NCBI GenBank assembly: GCA_026214975.1
Contig: CM047805.1
Span: 65,759,383 to 65,823,382, forward strand
Direction of reading: 5' to 3'
DNA from: Gentiana macrophylla
Taxonomy: Eukaryota; Streptophyta; Magnoliopsida; Gentianales; Gentianaceae
Length of the DNA: 64,000 nt
Shown: piece by piece, positions 1 through 10,796 of the stretch
How positions within the stretch are numbered: position 1 is the stretch's first letter
Layout of the letters: every line of letters begins with the position of its first letter
Position numbers and translations under genes: made by a program
The notes under the pieces: model-generated
The model's input: the letters and a program-made list of their open reading frames with translations, nothing else
Told to the model about the DNA's origin: nothing
Database searches by the model: none

Positions 1-796
1 ATGCAATGAATTTTTTCTTGACCTTGAAGATAAAAGGGTGGAAGAAGTTGTTATATAAGGGATGAAAGAAATTAGTTGGAGGGAAAAGGGGACCTTTGCC
101 GAAATACCACTATTGAGACAAGACAATTTCTGAACTACCATTCCTTTGTCGAAATACCACTCCGTTTTTCACGTTTTAGTTGTTTTTGGAACCAAACTAA
201 ACCCTAATTGGGAAGGGGAACCCCAATAGAGGATTTGTGTACCTTAAGATCGTGCACATTTGTGAAAAAAAGGGAGAAAATCGCGAACCAAAATCGTGAA
301 AATTACACTAAAGTGGTATTTCCAAATTTACACCACAGAATGGTGGCATTCCAGAAATAATCCCAGGGAAAAGTGTTGAAGCAAAAATGGAGCCCCGTTG
401 AACATGCCACCACCAACAGGAGGCCACGCCAGCTTTGTTTTTTATAAATCAGGTCCCCTGTTAGCTAGTTCCAGCAACGGTGGACGATTTTTGCAAGAAA
501 AAATTACAGGACTAGAATTGTCACCGGAGAATAGGATTAAAACGCTAAATATGCCGTCATACAAAACTATTTTTTACAATTTTTCCCAATATAGAAGATT
601 TGTTCATTAATGTATTGATTACCACTACGTTCGAGTGTTTGAGCATGAAGATCGGAATGCACTGACTATACACATGAAGAGATGTTCAAATCATGGGGAG
701 CAAAACAAAAATAAATGTTGTAACATTTAACGGTGCAAATTTTTTGTGTAATGAACATCTGAGGGGTAGTGTTACAAGTATGCATGTAATATGTGG
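1..796 (+). repeat. Duplicated retroelement-derived segment, copy 1
   Basis: This segment is repeated with scattered mismatches at 10797-11306. The shared part ends in a purine run (GAGGGGTAG, 761-769) followed by TGTTACAAG, which looks like a polypurine tract and the start of a 3' LTR at 770. A short open frame starting MNMPPPTGGHA occurs in both copies, but it shifts and stops differently in each, so I do not treat it as a gene. The left border lies outside the window. Copy 1 carries a 276-bp insertion (89-364) that copy 2 lacks. I infer the tail of an LTR retroelement; its family is not recognised. Confidence 0.6.
89..364. mobile_element. Mutator-like MITE, 276 bp, 9-bp target duplication
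   Basis: The element is flanked by the direct repeat AGGGAAAAG (80-88 and 365-373). Copy 2 of the surrounding sequence has a single AGGGAAAAG near 10873-10881 and no insert, giving an empty site. The ends form an imperfect inverted repeat: GGGACCTTTGCCGAAATACCAC on the left against the complement of the right end, GGGATTATTTCTGGAATGCC. A sub-terminal motif, CGAAATACCACT, is repeated near 100 and 149. Nine-base duplications are typical of Mutator-like elements. There is no coding capacity, so it is non-autonomous. Superfamily is inferred from duplication length alone. Confidence 0.72.
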
Positions 797-1140
797 ATAT
801 CTATTATATGTGATAAACATTTTCCGGTGTAAAGTACAATCTTACATCTACTGTACACAATAGCTAAGTTCGACGTCAGCACGACTAAGCAGATAGTATT
901 GATGCAAGAACGACTATGCAGCTTATAATGAAACATGTGGCTGGTTAAACAACTTCTGATGAAGCATGTTGCTGACAAGCGGCTGGAACCAAATAGAATA
1001 AATTCTATAAATAAAATCACTTGTATAACCATTGATATAGAGAAATGAAATTAGATCTTTCACGCTTATGGTATTGTGTCTCGATTGTATTTTTACGTTG
1101 GATTATTGAAACATTATTTCACTAGTTTTACAACATTATA
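770..1140 (+). mobile_element. Putative 3' LTR start after polypurine tract
   Basis: TGTTACAAG follows the purine tract at 761-769. A TATA-like stretch (TTCTATAAATAAAATC) lies near 1003-1018. Copy 2 has the same junction at 11283 but is cut off at 11306. No second LTR is available to define the right end, which is only suggested by TTTACAACA near 1126-1135. Confidence 0.35.
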
Positions 1141-1607
1141 ACAATTTATAAAGAACAAAACTATATATGCTAAAGTTAAACATAATAACAAAAGAGGCTA
1201 TTATTTGCATCATATTCGTTCTACCCTTGCACACTCTTAACCCCGTTGTATCATATGCGAAATAAAATAAAGAAACAGAAAACGAAGAACACTTTTATTT
1301 ATATGTTTGTAGAAGAAGAATTACAGTAAAGAAAAGAAATGAAATAACAAAACAGTAAGGATATATTTTCAAACTGAGGCGAGAAAGACTCTCTATCCTT
1401 AAGACAAATTTGCTCCGACATGTACCCACGGATGTGCAATTGTGTCCCCGGATACAACATTTTACTTGTTCAAGAGGGAGATACTTCAACTCTGAACATC
1501 AGCGAACTCTTTTGGTGTTTCAAAAAACTCTTCAACAACATTATGCAGTAGTATGATTGTGTTGTGTTTCTTTTGTGTGTATTTTTCCATTGTTGCAGAG
1601 GATCTTT
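1141..1607. other. No gene recognised
   Basis: This AT-rich stretch has one short minus-strand open frame (1295-1489) of 64 codons, whose start reads MKYLPLEQVKCC. It is somewhat cysteine-rich in its first part and hydrophobic at its C-end. I do not recognise it and see no upstream signal that supports translation. The stretch ends where an inverted family A LTR fragment begins at 1608. Confidence 0.3.
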
Positions 1608-1873
1608 TGTTAGGAAATTTACGTGCGAACGCATCAGAATTCAAAATTTATTTCCTTTTTAACCAGGATTGACTTCATTTAAGCAACAAGCATAAAAGAA
1701 GTAGACGTAGAATATACCTTGGATGATCTAAAATAGATCGTTGCTTTATCTACGGTTGTAGTTTCTGCAAGAAGCCCCCAAGTGTTCGGCCTCTACCGTT
1801 AATCCACACGAACAACCTGCCGGAATCCACCATTGAATTGATACCGGAAAAAGTCAGCTGCTAGGCCGTCTTC
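1608..1873 (-). mobile_element. Inverted fragment of family A copia LTR (3' end)
   Basis: The sequence from TGTTAGGAAATTTACG onward is the reverse complement, with mismatches, of the last ~270 bp of the LTR at 1874-3861. The complement of 1608-1873 ends in ...TTCCTAACA, matching ...TTTCTAACA at 3861. The fragment abuts the start of that LTR at 1874 directly, so the two form a head-to-head arrangement with ~1.7 kb of LTR between the inverted arms. It is either a truncated second element or a rearrangement product. Confidence 0.8.
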
Positions 1874-3173
1874 TGTTGCAATAGTGTCCTAAACCCAATC
1901 GGGTTGGACAGGATCCGACCGGGTCGAATCATTTCTACTATTTCTTTATGTTTGTACATATTTTAAATGGCTTTTATGTTGTCATAATTGTGAATTGTTA
2001 TATGATAACGTCCTTAATATTAAACTGCGATAGAGAAACCATGATAGGCGATTATGGTTGATGAGATCTCTAATCACTTTAATAAGTTTGATACTTATAG
2101 GTCTCTAGGCTGATGTACTATTAAACAGGGCATTCATAGTATGAACAGGCTAGCACGTATTAGACGTCTTCTGTCGTTAAGGGCAGGGATAGATCTCGTC
2201 TATCGAAGTGTAGAGACACTTGGACTGTACGAGGACGTGTATTAAAGAATGTGTACGTTAAACTGACCCATTTACACGGATAAGTGTCACACTATGTGAC
2301 GGTTGTGTAATTATCCTTAGGACCGGAGTCTACATGGCATCACGGTGTGGATTGTCATGCTTTGACACTATTGAGGTTTTCCCTAGCCACGGGGCGATCA
2401 TACGGTGGTGATTGGGTGTGATACTGAAGCATGCAGAGTATACATGTTTGGTCGTCTGGAAATCGCGTACCCTATCAATAGGGTAAATATCCGAAAGGGC
2501 CTTATTATAAGGAATGTCTTACTCTCATGAATCTTTACAAAGTGGAAGTAAATGAGTTACTTCGAGAGAGAATGATATCCAGATTATAAGATACGGTCGT
2601 TAATGTTTGACACTCGACGTACGAACGTATGGATATTATTACAGCGATAAGATTGTAATTTACACGGTAACTGTTTCACATGAAAGGTAGTAGTCATTGC
2701 ATTTGACTCTTCCGATGATACGGTGTGTTGCTAGACGCTCTCCCGTGATCGTTAGGCATGAAGGGCATTTTCGTAAATTGCACTTTGTGTCTACGGCCAA
2801 CATATTCAAGAGCCTATCGGGTCATACACATAAGAACATCTATCCGGATTAAAATGTGGTTATAGATGATAACCAAATGAGGAAAGTTTATCTCGACTAT
2901 AAAGTGTTATAGTGGTAAATTAATATGGTGGTATTTATTTATTATGAATAAATATAATACAAGATATTAATTATGTTGATTAATTAAATATATGTATTTT
3001 TGATACATATATATATATAATAGTGTATTAATATACACTTGGATTGTGTAATTTTAATTAATAGTGTTACTAAATATTAATATTAGATATTGATATATAA
3101 ATAATATATGTGCTCGTGTGTTTGCACTAATGCAAATTGGTGATTCATGCACCATAGTATTTATATATATATT

Positions 3174-3280
<107 letters not shown>

Positions 3281-3492
3281 TTTATATGTAGTATATATAT
3301 GTGATATATACACATGTGTAAATTGATTTATAGTAATAAGATAAATATAGTCAATATAAGATATTAACAATATATTAGAAATATTTAATATAAGATATTG
3401 AATATTAATGAGATAAATCAATCAATTATATTTTTCTTATTTTACTAGTAAAATGTTTCTTCCTCTCTACTCTACATTGGGGCGCCACATGC

Positions 3493-3504
3493 ATTATAAA
3501 TAGG
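3493..3504 (+). promoter_or_regulatory. Probable TATA box of LTR A
   Basis: ATTATAAATAGG lies about 360 bp before the LTR end, which suits a retroelement core promoter. In copy 4 the complement CCTATTTATAG occurs at about 32699-32709. It is followed by a conserved region reading CTTTTGTACATCACAA, likely near the transcription start. Confidence 0.55.
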
Positions 3505-3861
3505 AGGTGGGTGTCAAGTTCTTTTGTACATCACAACCCCAAGAGCTAATAGTTCTTGTGAAAAATAGAGAGAGTTTTGAGAGAGAGAGAGAAAAAGCCG
3601 GTCTAGCAGCCGGATTTTTCTAGTAGCAATCCAACGGTGGATTCCGACGGGTTGTTCATGTGGACTAGCGGTAGAGGCCAAGTGCTTGGGCGGCTCTGTG
3701 CATCGCTACTCTCCTTAGACGGTCAAAGCGTCGATCTTTTAGATCAAGCAAGGTAACCACCGTCTTTAGCTTTATATGTTTGTTGCTTAAACGAAGTCGA
3801 TCTTGAGTCAATAGGAAATAAAATTTTGAATTCATTTGCGTTTTCGCGTAGATTTCTAACA

Positions 3862-5060
3862 GGTGGTATCGAGGCGATGTTCGAACTTAAGCAATAAGCA
3901 TTTTTTTTGCGTAGTTAATTTTATCGCTTAATCACATAATTAAAAGATGAAAGATTTTTATTCGCAAAGTGATACATGAAAAAAAAAAAAACGAGATCGG
4001 GTGGTGCTCGGCCGACTGGCGGCGGCACCACCACCGGCGGCGCAAGCGTTAGGCAACCTCATCGCCCGGCGTCGGTTGACCGGTCAATCTTTGGCGGATC
4101 TGCAAAATTTTGTTTTGTGTTTTTTGTGATTCAATATGGTTCATAGTTGTAATTGGTAATTCCTCATTTGTTTAGTTATGTGATGTGGCTAACAATGGTT
4201 CAATTAGTTTGGGCCATTGGGATGCCACATGATATTAAAATAATAATGGTATTTCCAAACTTTGTTTGGAATAAGCTCAGCCATTTCTTAATATTTGATT
4301 TGAAAAAAAGAACAGCCACTTTCAAAATTTTGATTTTAAAGAATGCCATACATATCAACCAAAATATTGGTCTTTCCAAATTTTATTTGGAATAGGATAC
4401 GCTTCTTTTCAAAATTTTGATTTTGGAAAAAGGCCATGAGACGCTTTTGGTTTAGAAACTATATGCATCCTTTTGATTATGAATCAAAAGGAAAGAACAA
4501 AAGAGACCTAATTTTAATTTTGATTTATTTTTGGAATAGTTCCTATAAATTAAATTAAAATTGAAATCGGTTTAAAATTAATCGTTAATTTTATTTTCTT
4601 AAAATCATTAATTAATTAAATGTTAATTAGTTAATTGATTGGATAAAATTATTTAATAGATTAAATGTTAATTGATTAATTAAGACGCAAGTAGTTAAAT
4701 TTTAATTTTATCTTTTTCATAAGATGTTATTGTATGGATTTGATATAGTAGATATAATATGATTATATGGATCCCGAATGATCGATTTCGGCCCAATAGG
4801 ATAGATGTGAATGATTTTATTTTTTTGTTGGTTTAAAATTGTCTACGCCACATATGAAGAGCGTGGCGGCAGTTTATTTTCTTCATTTATCTCATTCCCG
4901 TTAGCTACCCCGTGTGCGATGGGTGTATTTATTTTATTAGATAGAATTAAATGTAACAAGAATGGAGCAAAAGACGGAGACCAAAGAAAGAAGAATAAAG
5001 ATCCCATTGGTGATGGAGCATTAAAGTTTAGCACACGAATCATGTTTCCATATTGAAGTG
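3862..5060 (+). mobile_element. Untranslated leader of family A copia element, copy 1
   Basis: The segment is homologous to 24908-25790 and, inverted, to about 63400-64000. It includes a GC-rich block with GGCGGCGGCACCACC near 4018 in the otherwise AT-rich leader. It continues to AAGATCCCATTGGTGATGGAG near 4999-5020, where similarity to the other leaders fades. No gag or pol follows, so copy 1 is a truncated or non-autonomous element. The short open frames in either direction (4811-5067) are not conserved between copies. Confidence 0.75.
3864..3879 (+). promoter_or_regulatory. Primer-binding site, family A copy 1
   Basis: TGGTATCGAGGCGATG lies two bases after the LTR end. The first seven bases match the complement of the plant initiator methionine tRNA 3' end used by most copia elements; the rest is diverged. 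Copy 2 has TGGTATCGGTGCGAGC at 24909. Confidence 0.8.
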
Positions 5061-5470
5061 TTTTCACACGAATGATTCCAGTTGTTGATTAGAAGATCTG
5101 ATTCAGCTCATCGTATAATCCTTTGATTAAAATATATCACTGAACTTTTGCCATAATTTATGCGACTCGTTAAACAAGTATTTGTCGAATTCCAGCATAC
5201 ATATGTTTAAAAATAGGGTAAACTTCCAGCATACATACCTTTTTTTATTCCAGCATCGTAATTATTCCAGCATACAATAATCAATTTTAAACTTCCAGCA
5301 TAATTAGCATAATTAATTAATAAATAAATAAGGTATGCTGGAATAAAATTAATTTTAAACAATACCTTTTTTTATTTAATTAATTAGTATTTTATTTTTT
5401 GAGAAAATATATTAGTATTATTTATTTAGTACAGTTATATTTCAAATAGATTTTTGTCAAGAAGCACGCA
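5061..5470. repeat. Intergenic AT-rich stretch with TTCCAGCATA repeats
   Basis: The motif TTCCAGCAT(A) occurs at least five times in plus orientation between about 5190 and 5300, and once inverted (TATGCTGGAA) near 5335-5344. Spacers are 15-40 bp and AT-rich. No gene is visible. Confidence 0.6.
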
Positions 5471-5476
5471 GATTTA

Positions 5477-5676
5477 CGGGACGAGATCACATGTACAAGT
5501 TGTGTAATGCTAATTTGATTGTCTAAGAAAAACTACGTCGTTTCATGTGTATTTGATTTTTCAAAGAAATAAGAAAAACAAAACATAAAAATCAAATACT
5601 GCGTGAAACAACGTAGCTTTTACTTGATAATCAGAAATTAGGACATACACAACTTAAACATGTGATCTCATCCCCA
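5477..5676. mobile_element. Foldback/MITE-like inverted repeat, about 200 bp
   Basis: The left arm (CGGGACGAGATCACATGTAC... from 5477 to about 5565) pairs imperfectly with the right arm (from about 5590 to ...CATGTGATCTCATCCCC at 5676). The loop is only ~25 bp. The arms share blocks such as GAGATCACATG, AAGTTGTGTA, CTACGTCGTTTCA/CTACGTTGTTTCA and ATTTGATTTTT. This is a near-complete hairpin with no coding capacity. No clear target duplication was found, so its superfamily is open. Confidence 0.6.
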
Positions 5677-5836
5677 GATTTACACTATTCAAGGAAACTG
5701 ATGATTAATCTGGACAAAAATAAGGTAAACTTCCAACAATACCTTTTTTATTTATTAATTTTAACTGCCATATTTTTTTTGAAGGGAATTTTAACAGCCA
5801 TATCTGATATACTTGATTCATGCCCGAGGTTATAAC

Positions 5837-6001
5837 CAGTGGCGGATCAAGAATTTTTTTGTTCAGCGGGGTCCGTAAATATTTAACAAAGTAAATAATT
5901 TTTTACGGGTCCAAAATATTTTTCTATAGGTAAAACGTTAAGTTTTCTCATTTTTAGCGGGGTCCGCAGACCCCATTTAGATCAAGGTAGATTCGCCTCT
6001 A
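5837..6001. mobile_element. hAT-type MITE, 165 bp
   Basis: The left end is CAGTGGCGGATC and the complement of the right end is TAGAGGCGAATC, matching at 9 of 12 positions. Flanking eight-base repeats are GTTATAAC (5829-5836) and GTTATAGA (6002-6009), six of eight identical. Eight-base duplications and CAGNGGCGGA-like ends are typical of hAT MITEs in plants. Internally, GCGGGGTCCG occurs twice (near 5855 and 5958). There is no coding capacity. Confidence 0.7.
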
Positions 6002-6009
6002 GTTATAGA

Positions 6010-7591
6010 TAATCTGATGCGAATCTAGGGGAAATAATTTCAGCGTGATTCATGGTCGTACAAAATTGTATCTTACCTTTTCTCTTATGCTTTCTATCGC
6101 TGATTGAATGAAGACTCTGCAGTAAAGTTTTTTTGATTTTTTTTCCGGTTTCGATCTAATTTTGTACGAATAATTTTATCTACAATTTTGATTCAAAATT
6201 ACTGATGTCGTCGATTCATATCAGTGTTACTACATTTTTTTTATTTACTACATGTATATTATCGGTTGTTACTACTACCTTTTTAATGTTAGTATATTTT
6301 TTGATTGTAACTATGTTTATTTTATTGACTGTTACTGCTCGTTTTTCGAGTGTCACTACATCTTTTTGGTTGTAATTATATTTTATTGGTTTTAACTACT
6401 TTTTATATGTTACTACATTTTTTCTAGTGTTACTACATATTCAATGTGTAAAAAAAATAATGGGTATTTCGGTCAATTTATTATAAATTTGTCATTTTTA
6501 ATCACAAAAAATGGAAATTGCTTCCATCCCCATTTATGATTTTTTTTTTGGGTTTATTGTTAAAAAGGACAATTTGAAAGTAGAAATATGTAAACAGGAC
6601 CGTGAAATTTTTTATTGGGTAAAAAGTACAAGTGTTTATTCCAATATAATTTAAATTGTCTCCTATTTATTTACAAAAATAAATATATCTATTGATCTGA
6701 ACGTTAAAATCCATAATTATTTCACCATATTTTTCTTTTTTTCGTTCTCTTTATTTAGACATCCAATTAATTGGATATTTTTTCCGATGCCATTTCGAGG
6801 CAATTAATGTCAAAAACAATGGAATAGTGGATTTTAAGTCAATTCCACTTTACTGAATAATAGATTTGGAGTAACTAACAGTGGAATTTTCCATATCACC
6901 CAATTTATATTTCCACTGTCCTAATTCCTATTTTTTCCCTCTTATTTGTCCTTTTAAACCACTCCCCCCCTTTTTTTTCTGTTCTTCTGGCCCGTTTCCC
7001 CTATTTAAAAAGTGTACTACATTCCTTTCAAAAACATTGTACTACATTTATCCCGTAATATATATATATATCTATATATAAAAATGGTTTTTCAAAAAAA
7101 AAAAACATTATGATTAAATCATCTTTCATTGTATTTGACCAAAATATCACTTTCAATTTACATAAGAAGTGCTTTATGAAAAAACAATAGATGAAGAAAA
7201 AAAAATTGAAAAGGAAAACTAAAATAAAATACATCATTCCAAAGAAAACTTTACATTGGCATCGCAATACAAAAGAGAGCTACATAACTATGTTACAACC
7301 TTAACTTATTTTTCATAATCAAACTAGCAAACCCCTAACACCTAATCAACTTATACACTTAAACGAAATTTGGCCAACCAAATAGCCAAGAAAGTACCCC
7401 CAACTAGCAACAATTTAAGTTAATACACCATCATTTTCAGTCATTTCACTTCATCTTCATACACATCAAGTTTCACAGTAATCTTGAGATAATTTTCAGT
7501 GATCTTGAGCACATTGAAGGAACCACCCAAACAAAAAACGGCATCCACCTCTCTATTGCATAAGAAAGAAATTCACACAACGTACATTGAA
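6010..7591. other. AT-rich intergenic stretch, no gene seen
   Basis: No supported gene was found. The segment holds a degenerate repeat of TGTTACTACATTTTT-like units (about 6215-6445), homopolymer T and C runs near 6960-6985, and a short TATATA run at 7059-7078. Open frames here are short and low in complexity. Confidence 0.5.
6215..6445. repeat. Degenerate minisatellite, TGTTACTACAT(T)n units
   Basis: Units resembling TGTTACTACATTTTTT occur about eight times with 25-35 bp spacing. Examples are GTGTTACTACATTTTTTT (6227), GTTGTTACTACTACC (6263), TGTCACTACATCTTTTTGG (6352) and GTGTTACTACATATTC (6427). The units are diverged and unequal, so this is an old tandem array. Confidence 0.55.
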
Positions 7592-7596
7592 TATTA

Positions 7597-8334
7597 TGTA
7601 GAAATCTAGGCCCAAACACATATAAGAGGAGGGGCCTCATCCCCAAAACCTAGGTTGTGAGGTGAGGGAAGTTCATCTCTTAATATGGTGGGTTACACTA
7701 TCACAAGTTCCCAATGTGGGATACTTTTACACGTCCCCTCAAGTGTGGGCTTGGGCACTCTCAAGGCCAACAAAGAGGCCCAACACTTGCATAATAATGG
7801 GGTGGCGCTGATACCATGTAGAAAATCTAGGCCCAAACCCATATAAGAGGAGGGACCTCATCCCCAAAACCTAGGTTGTGAGTTGAGGGAAGTCCATCTC
7901 TTAATATGGTGGGTTACACTATCACAAGTTCCCAATGTGGGATACTTTAACACACCCCCTCTCTTATATGGGTTTGGGCTTCTACTTAGTATCGGAGCCA
8001 CCCTTTATTATGCAAGTGTTGGGTCTATTTGTTGGCCTTGTGTGCCCGGCCCACACTTGAGGGGGTGTGTTAAAGTGTCCCACATTGGGAACTTATGGTT
8101 GATTCACCCACCATATTAAGAGATGGACTTCTCTCACCTCACAACCTAGGTTTTGGGAATGAGGGTCCTCCTCTTTTATGGGTTTGGGCCTATGTTTTCC
8201 ACATGCACATAGGCCCAAGCTCATATAAGAGAATGGGCCTCATCCCCAAAACATAGGTTGTGATGTGAGGGAAGTCCATCTCTTAATATGGTGGGTTACA
8301 CTATCACAAGTTCCCAAAATGAGATACTTTAACA
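7597..8334. mobile_element. Composite TRIM complex with TATTA target duplication
   Basis: Four copies of a ~135-bp LTR sequence plus one truncated LTR occur in mixed orientation. TATTA flanks the whole block at 7592-7596 and 8335-8339. From left to right: minus LTR 7597-7731, complement of polypurine tract 7732-7745, complement of PBS 7801-7816, minus LTR 7817-7952, truncated plus LTR about 7955-7986, plus PBS 7987-8002, plus polypurine tract about 8053-8067, plus LTR 8068-8203, minus LTR 8204-8334. The internal region between PBS and polypurine tract is only ~55-70 bp, which defines a terminal-repeat retrotransposon in miniature. No protein is encoded; mobility would depend on other elements' enzymes. 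Confidence 0.85.
7801..7816 (-). promoter_or_regulatory. TRIM primer-binding site (minus unit)
   Basis: On the minus strand this reads TGGTATCAGCGCCACC, directly after the LTR end ...TTTTCTACA. It is one base away from the usual plant form TGGTATCAGAGCC and is complementary to initiator methionine tRNA. The plus unit has TAGTATCGGAGCCACC at 7987. Confidence 0.85.
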
Positions 8335-8452
8335 TATTATGCATTTTTGGTTAAAATTATGTACAGAAAAAATATACATGAAACACAACCTGCCATCGAG
8401 GACATTCATAGAACCTCCTCCCTTGGTTTAATCAGTCCAGGAGGTACGTAAC
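8335..8452. other. Short spacer, no feature seen
   Basis: This lies between the right target duplication of the TRIM complex and the start of the probable solo LTR. No open frame or repeat is recognised. Confidence 0.4.
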
Positions 8453-10626
8453 TGTAATATTCCGATTTTTGAGAAATGGCAGACGTGTCATTTTACGAAA
8501 ACGAAATATTATTATTCTTTACTTCTATTATGGAGTTAAGTATTTCTTTAATATATACATAGATAAAAGTCGAGATATGTATATATATTTGGGAGAAAAT
8601 CTGATTTTTAAATAATAGGGAAAAATAACAAGAAATTATTATTTTTGGGATTTTCTATTTATGAAAAACAAATCTCATTAGTTTACCAAAAAGAAATCAG
8701 AAATTTCTTCTACGTTCTTGAGGGGCGGCATGTGAGAGCAAGTTTAGGGCTGAAACATTTCTTCCAGTTTCTAAGTCAAATCTTAACGGTTTTTAGATCG
8801 AGTAGAAAAATGGAATAAATGTCGTGAAGAGACGTCGATTCAACACCAGAAAGTTGGAGTTTACTTAAGGTATGTTTGAGCCCTAATTATGTTTTTTGGT
8901 GAGTTTGATGGATTCAAACTCATGAATTCGTAGTTTTACATGTTTAGAGCGTGTGATCGAATCTAATCTGATTTTGTATTGATCACGTAGGTTTTCTGTA
9001 GTAAGATTCAAGTTTTGCTGCAGTTTATAGAGAGTTTGCTTTGGAATAGCTTGCTAAAAGGTAAGAGACTCTTCCTACGAATTAATTATGGTTTAGGGAG
9101 GATAGATCGTGTTTTTTATACGTTTTTGTATCAAGGTTTATGCCTATATGTTGTTTAAGGATTGATTGGGATCATAAAAGTGATGTTTTCTGCTATTTTT
9201 CTGAGTATTATTATGTTGAACATGTTTGGGAACGAGTAGGGATCGTTTAAGGGTAGAAAAACTACATTTTGGGTGTTACAGCACTTAGTGCGGACGCACC
9301 AGGGCCAGTGCGGGCGCACTGGGTAGGTAGAAAGTCTATTTTTACATTCAGAGGCTTGGTGCGGACGCACCAGAACATCAGAGAGTTTCGATGAGCTTCA
9401 GGATGCTCGGTCTGCGGCGCCTGCTTGGATCCCGAGGCAGAGCGCATCGCCAGCCGCTTTTGATGAATAACTTGTTTTAAGCCATGAATCTAGTCTTGAA
9501 TGTTAATCTTTGATCTTATAACATTAATTAAACCTAAACAAGCCTTGATTGAGCTTCTGATGCGTTTAGTTCCGGCACCGAATGTACTCTTCAAGGGAGT
9601 TGAAGTTCGGGACCGTCGAAAGGGCATGAAAGGGCTTGTGCTTTGATGAACTAGAGTTCATCAATGTCTATGTACTTGATATGATGTAAATTCAAGCTGT
9701 CTAAGTGAGGGAGTAAAGTTGGTAAGGTGAGCTTTTTCCTTGAAAACACTTAGGTGGCTAGTTAATGACAAATAATAAGTACATACATGCATAGTAATAA
9801 GCTTAAACGTCATGTCACTTTTGGTTAGGCACATGTGAACATCGGCTATGTGACTCGTCCGGTCAGGTGGATAACCCTGTGACCTTCTAGAGGCCAAATG
9901 ACAGAGGAGCTTCACCGGACATGTATGCATACTGGGGAAACCCGGGACTAACAGTGCAAGCCACTATTGGTTGGCACTCTATCATGGTGGACACACCTCG
10001 CGTAGTGCCCTTAAGTGCTGACGTAACCAATATAAGCTAAGCTAGAAACGTATAGTCATGACATGTTGATGGAAATAAAGTGAACCCTAGATTGAGTCGG
10101 TCTCGGAAAGATAATTTATTAAGTATAAAACTTGAATTATAAACATTAATTAATTTGTAGCTTCTACCTCTTATTGACTACTTTGTACTTACCTCAAATG
10201 CATTTTTTTTCTATGTGTTTGGGGGATAGAAGATGAACAGGTAGATCCGGAGTTCGAGGAAGACTTTGATGACGACGTTTGAGGACGCCGACGCTGAAGC
10301 GTTTATTTATTTCCGTTTTTTATTCATATACTAGACTTGTTGTTTCTTCGGAAACTATGTAATTTATTTTTAGTTCTTTTGGAATATTTCATATGATTTA
10401 AGTTTCGTTTGATTTTTCCATTGTAATAAATGTTACATTTCTATCTTTAGTTTCTTGAGTTTCTATTCTTGGTTGTTTGGAAATAAAATTATTACCCGAG
10501 TCTTTGCTTCCATTTTGCTTAACTCGTTACGTAGTAGAGGTGACGTATAATATGAAATTTATTTTGTATTATACGCCGAATGTTCCTTTCCAGATAAGGC
10601 TCGGTGTCCGGAAAAGAGGCGTTACA
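8453..10626 (+). mobile_element. Probable solo or orphan Ty3/gypsy-type LTR, about 2.2 kb
   Basis: The segment begins TGTAATATTCCGATTTTT and ends GGCGTTACA, giving TG...CA ends. Immediately after the end comes ATTGGTGTTACAAAG, which resembles a decayed primer site. No gag or pol follows. It contains short palindromic units GTGCGGACGCAC (near 9289 and 9360) and GTGCGGGCGCAC (near 9309). A region with GAGGAAGACTTTGATGACGACG lies near 10256. No second copy exists here to prove the borders, and no target duplication is clear. Confidence 0.45.
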
Positions 10627-10796
10627 ATTGGTGTTACAAAGAATCGGGCACATTTGGTTTGGTTCAAGACGGGCGCATAAAGAATCGGCGAGCACGCTTT
10701 TACGCAACCACAATAGACATTTCAAATTAATGCGGAAGATGATGACATCTTCTTGAAGAAAACATGTGAATGCAGCCGACACATCATCAATGCAAG
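10627..10796. other. Unassigned spacer
   Basis: A possible decayed primer site opens the stretch, then a mixed sequence including GTTCAAGACGGGCGCATAAAG. It ends where the second copy of the window-start repeat begins. No gene is visible. Confidence 0.35.

Noticed and set aside
1295..1489. 64-codon minus-strand frame with two adjacent cysteines, considered as a small secreted peptide
   Set aside because: There is no N-terminal signal peptide, no recognised family and no second copy to test conservation.
6300..6440. Possible CRISPR-like repeat-spacer array
   Set aside because: Units are diverged, spacing is irregular and the sequence is plant nuclear DNA; a degenerate minisatellite explains it.
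7883..8119. 78-codon frame over the TRIM complex
   Set aside because: It spans LTR, primer site and polypurine tract of the TRIM units, which are noncoding; other copies break the frame.
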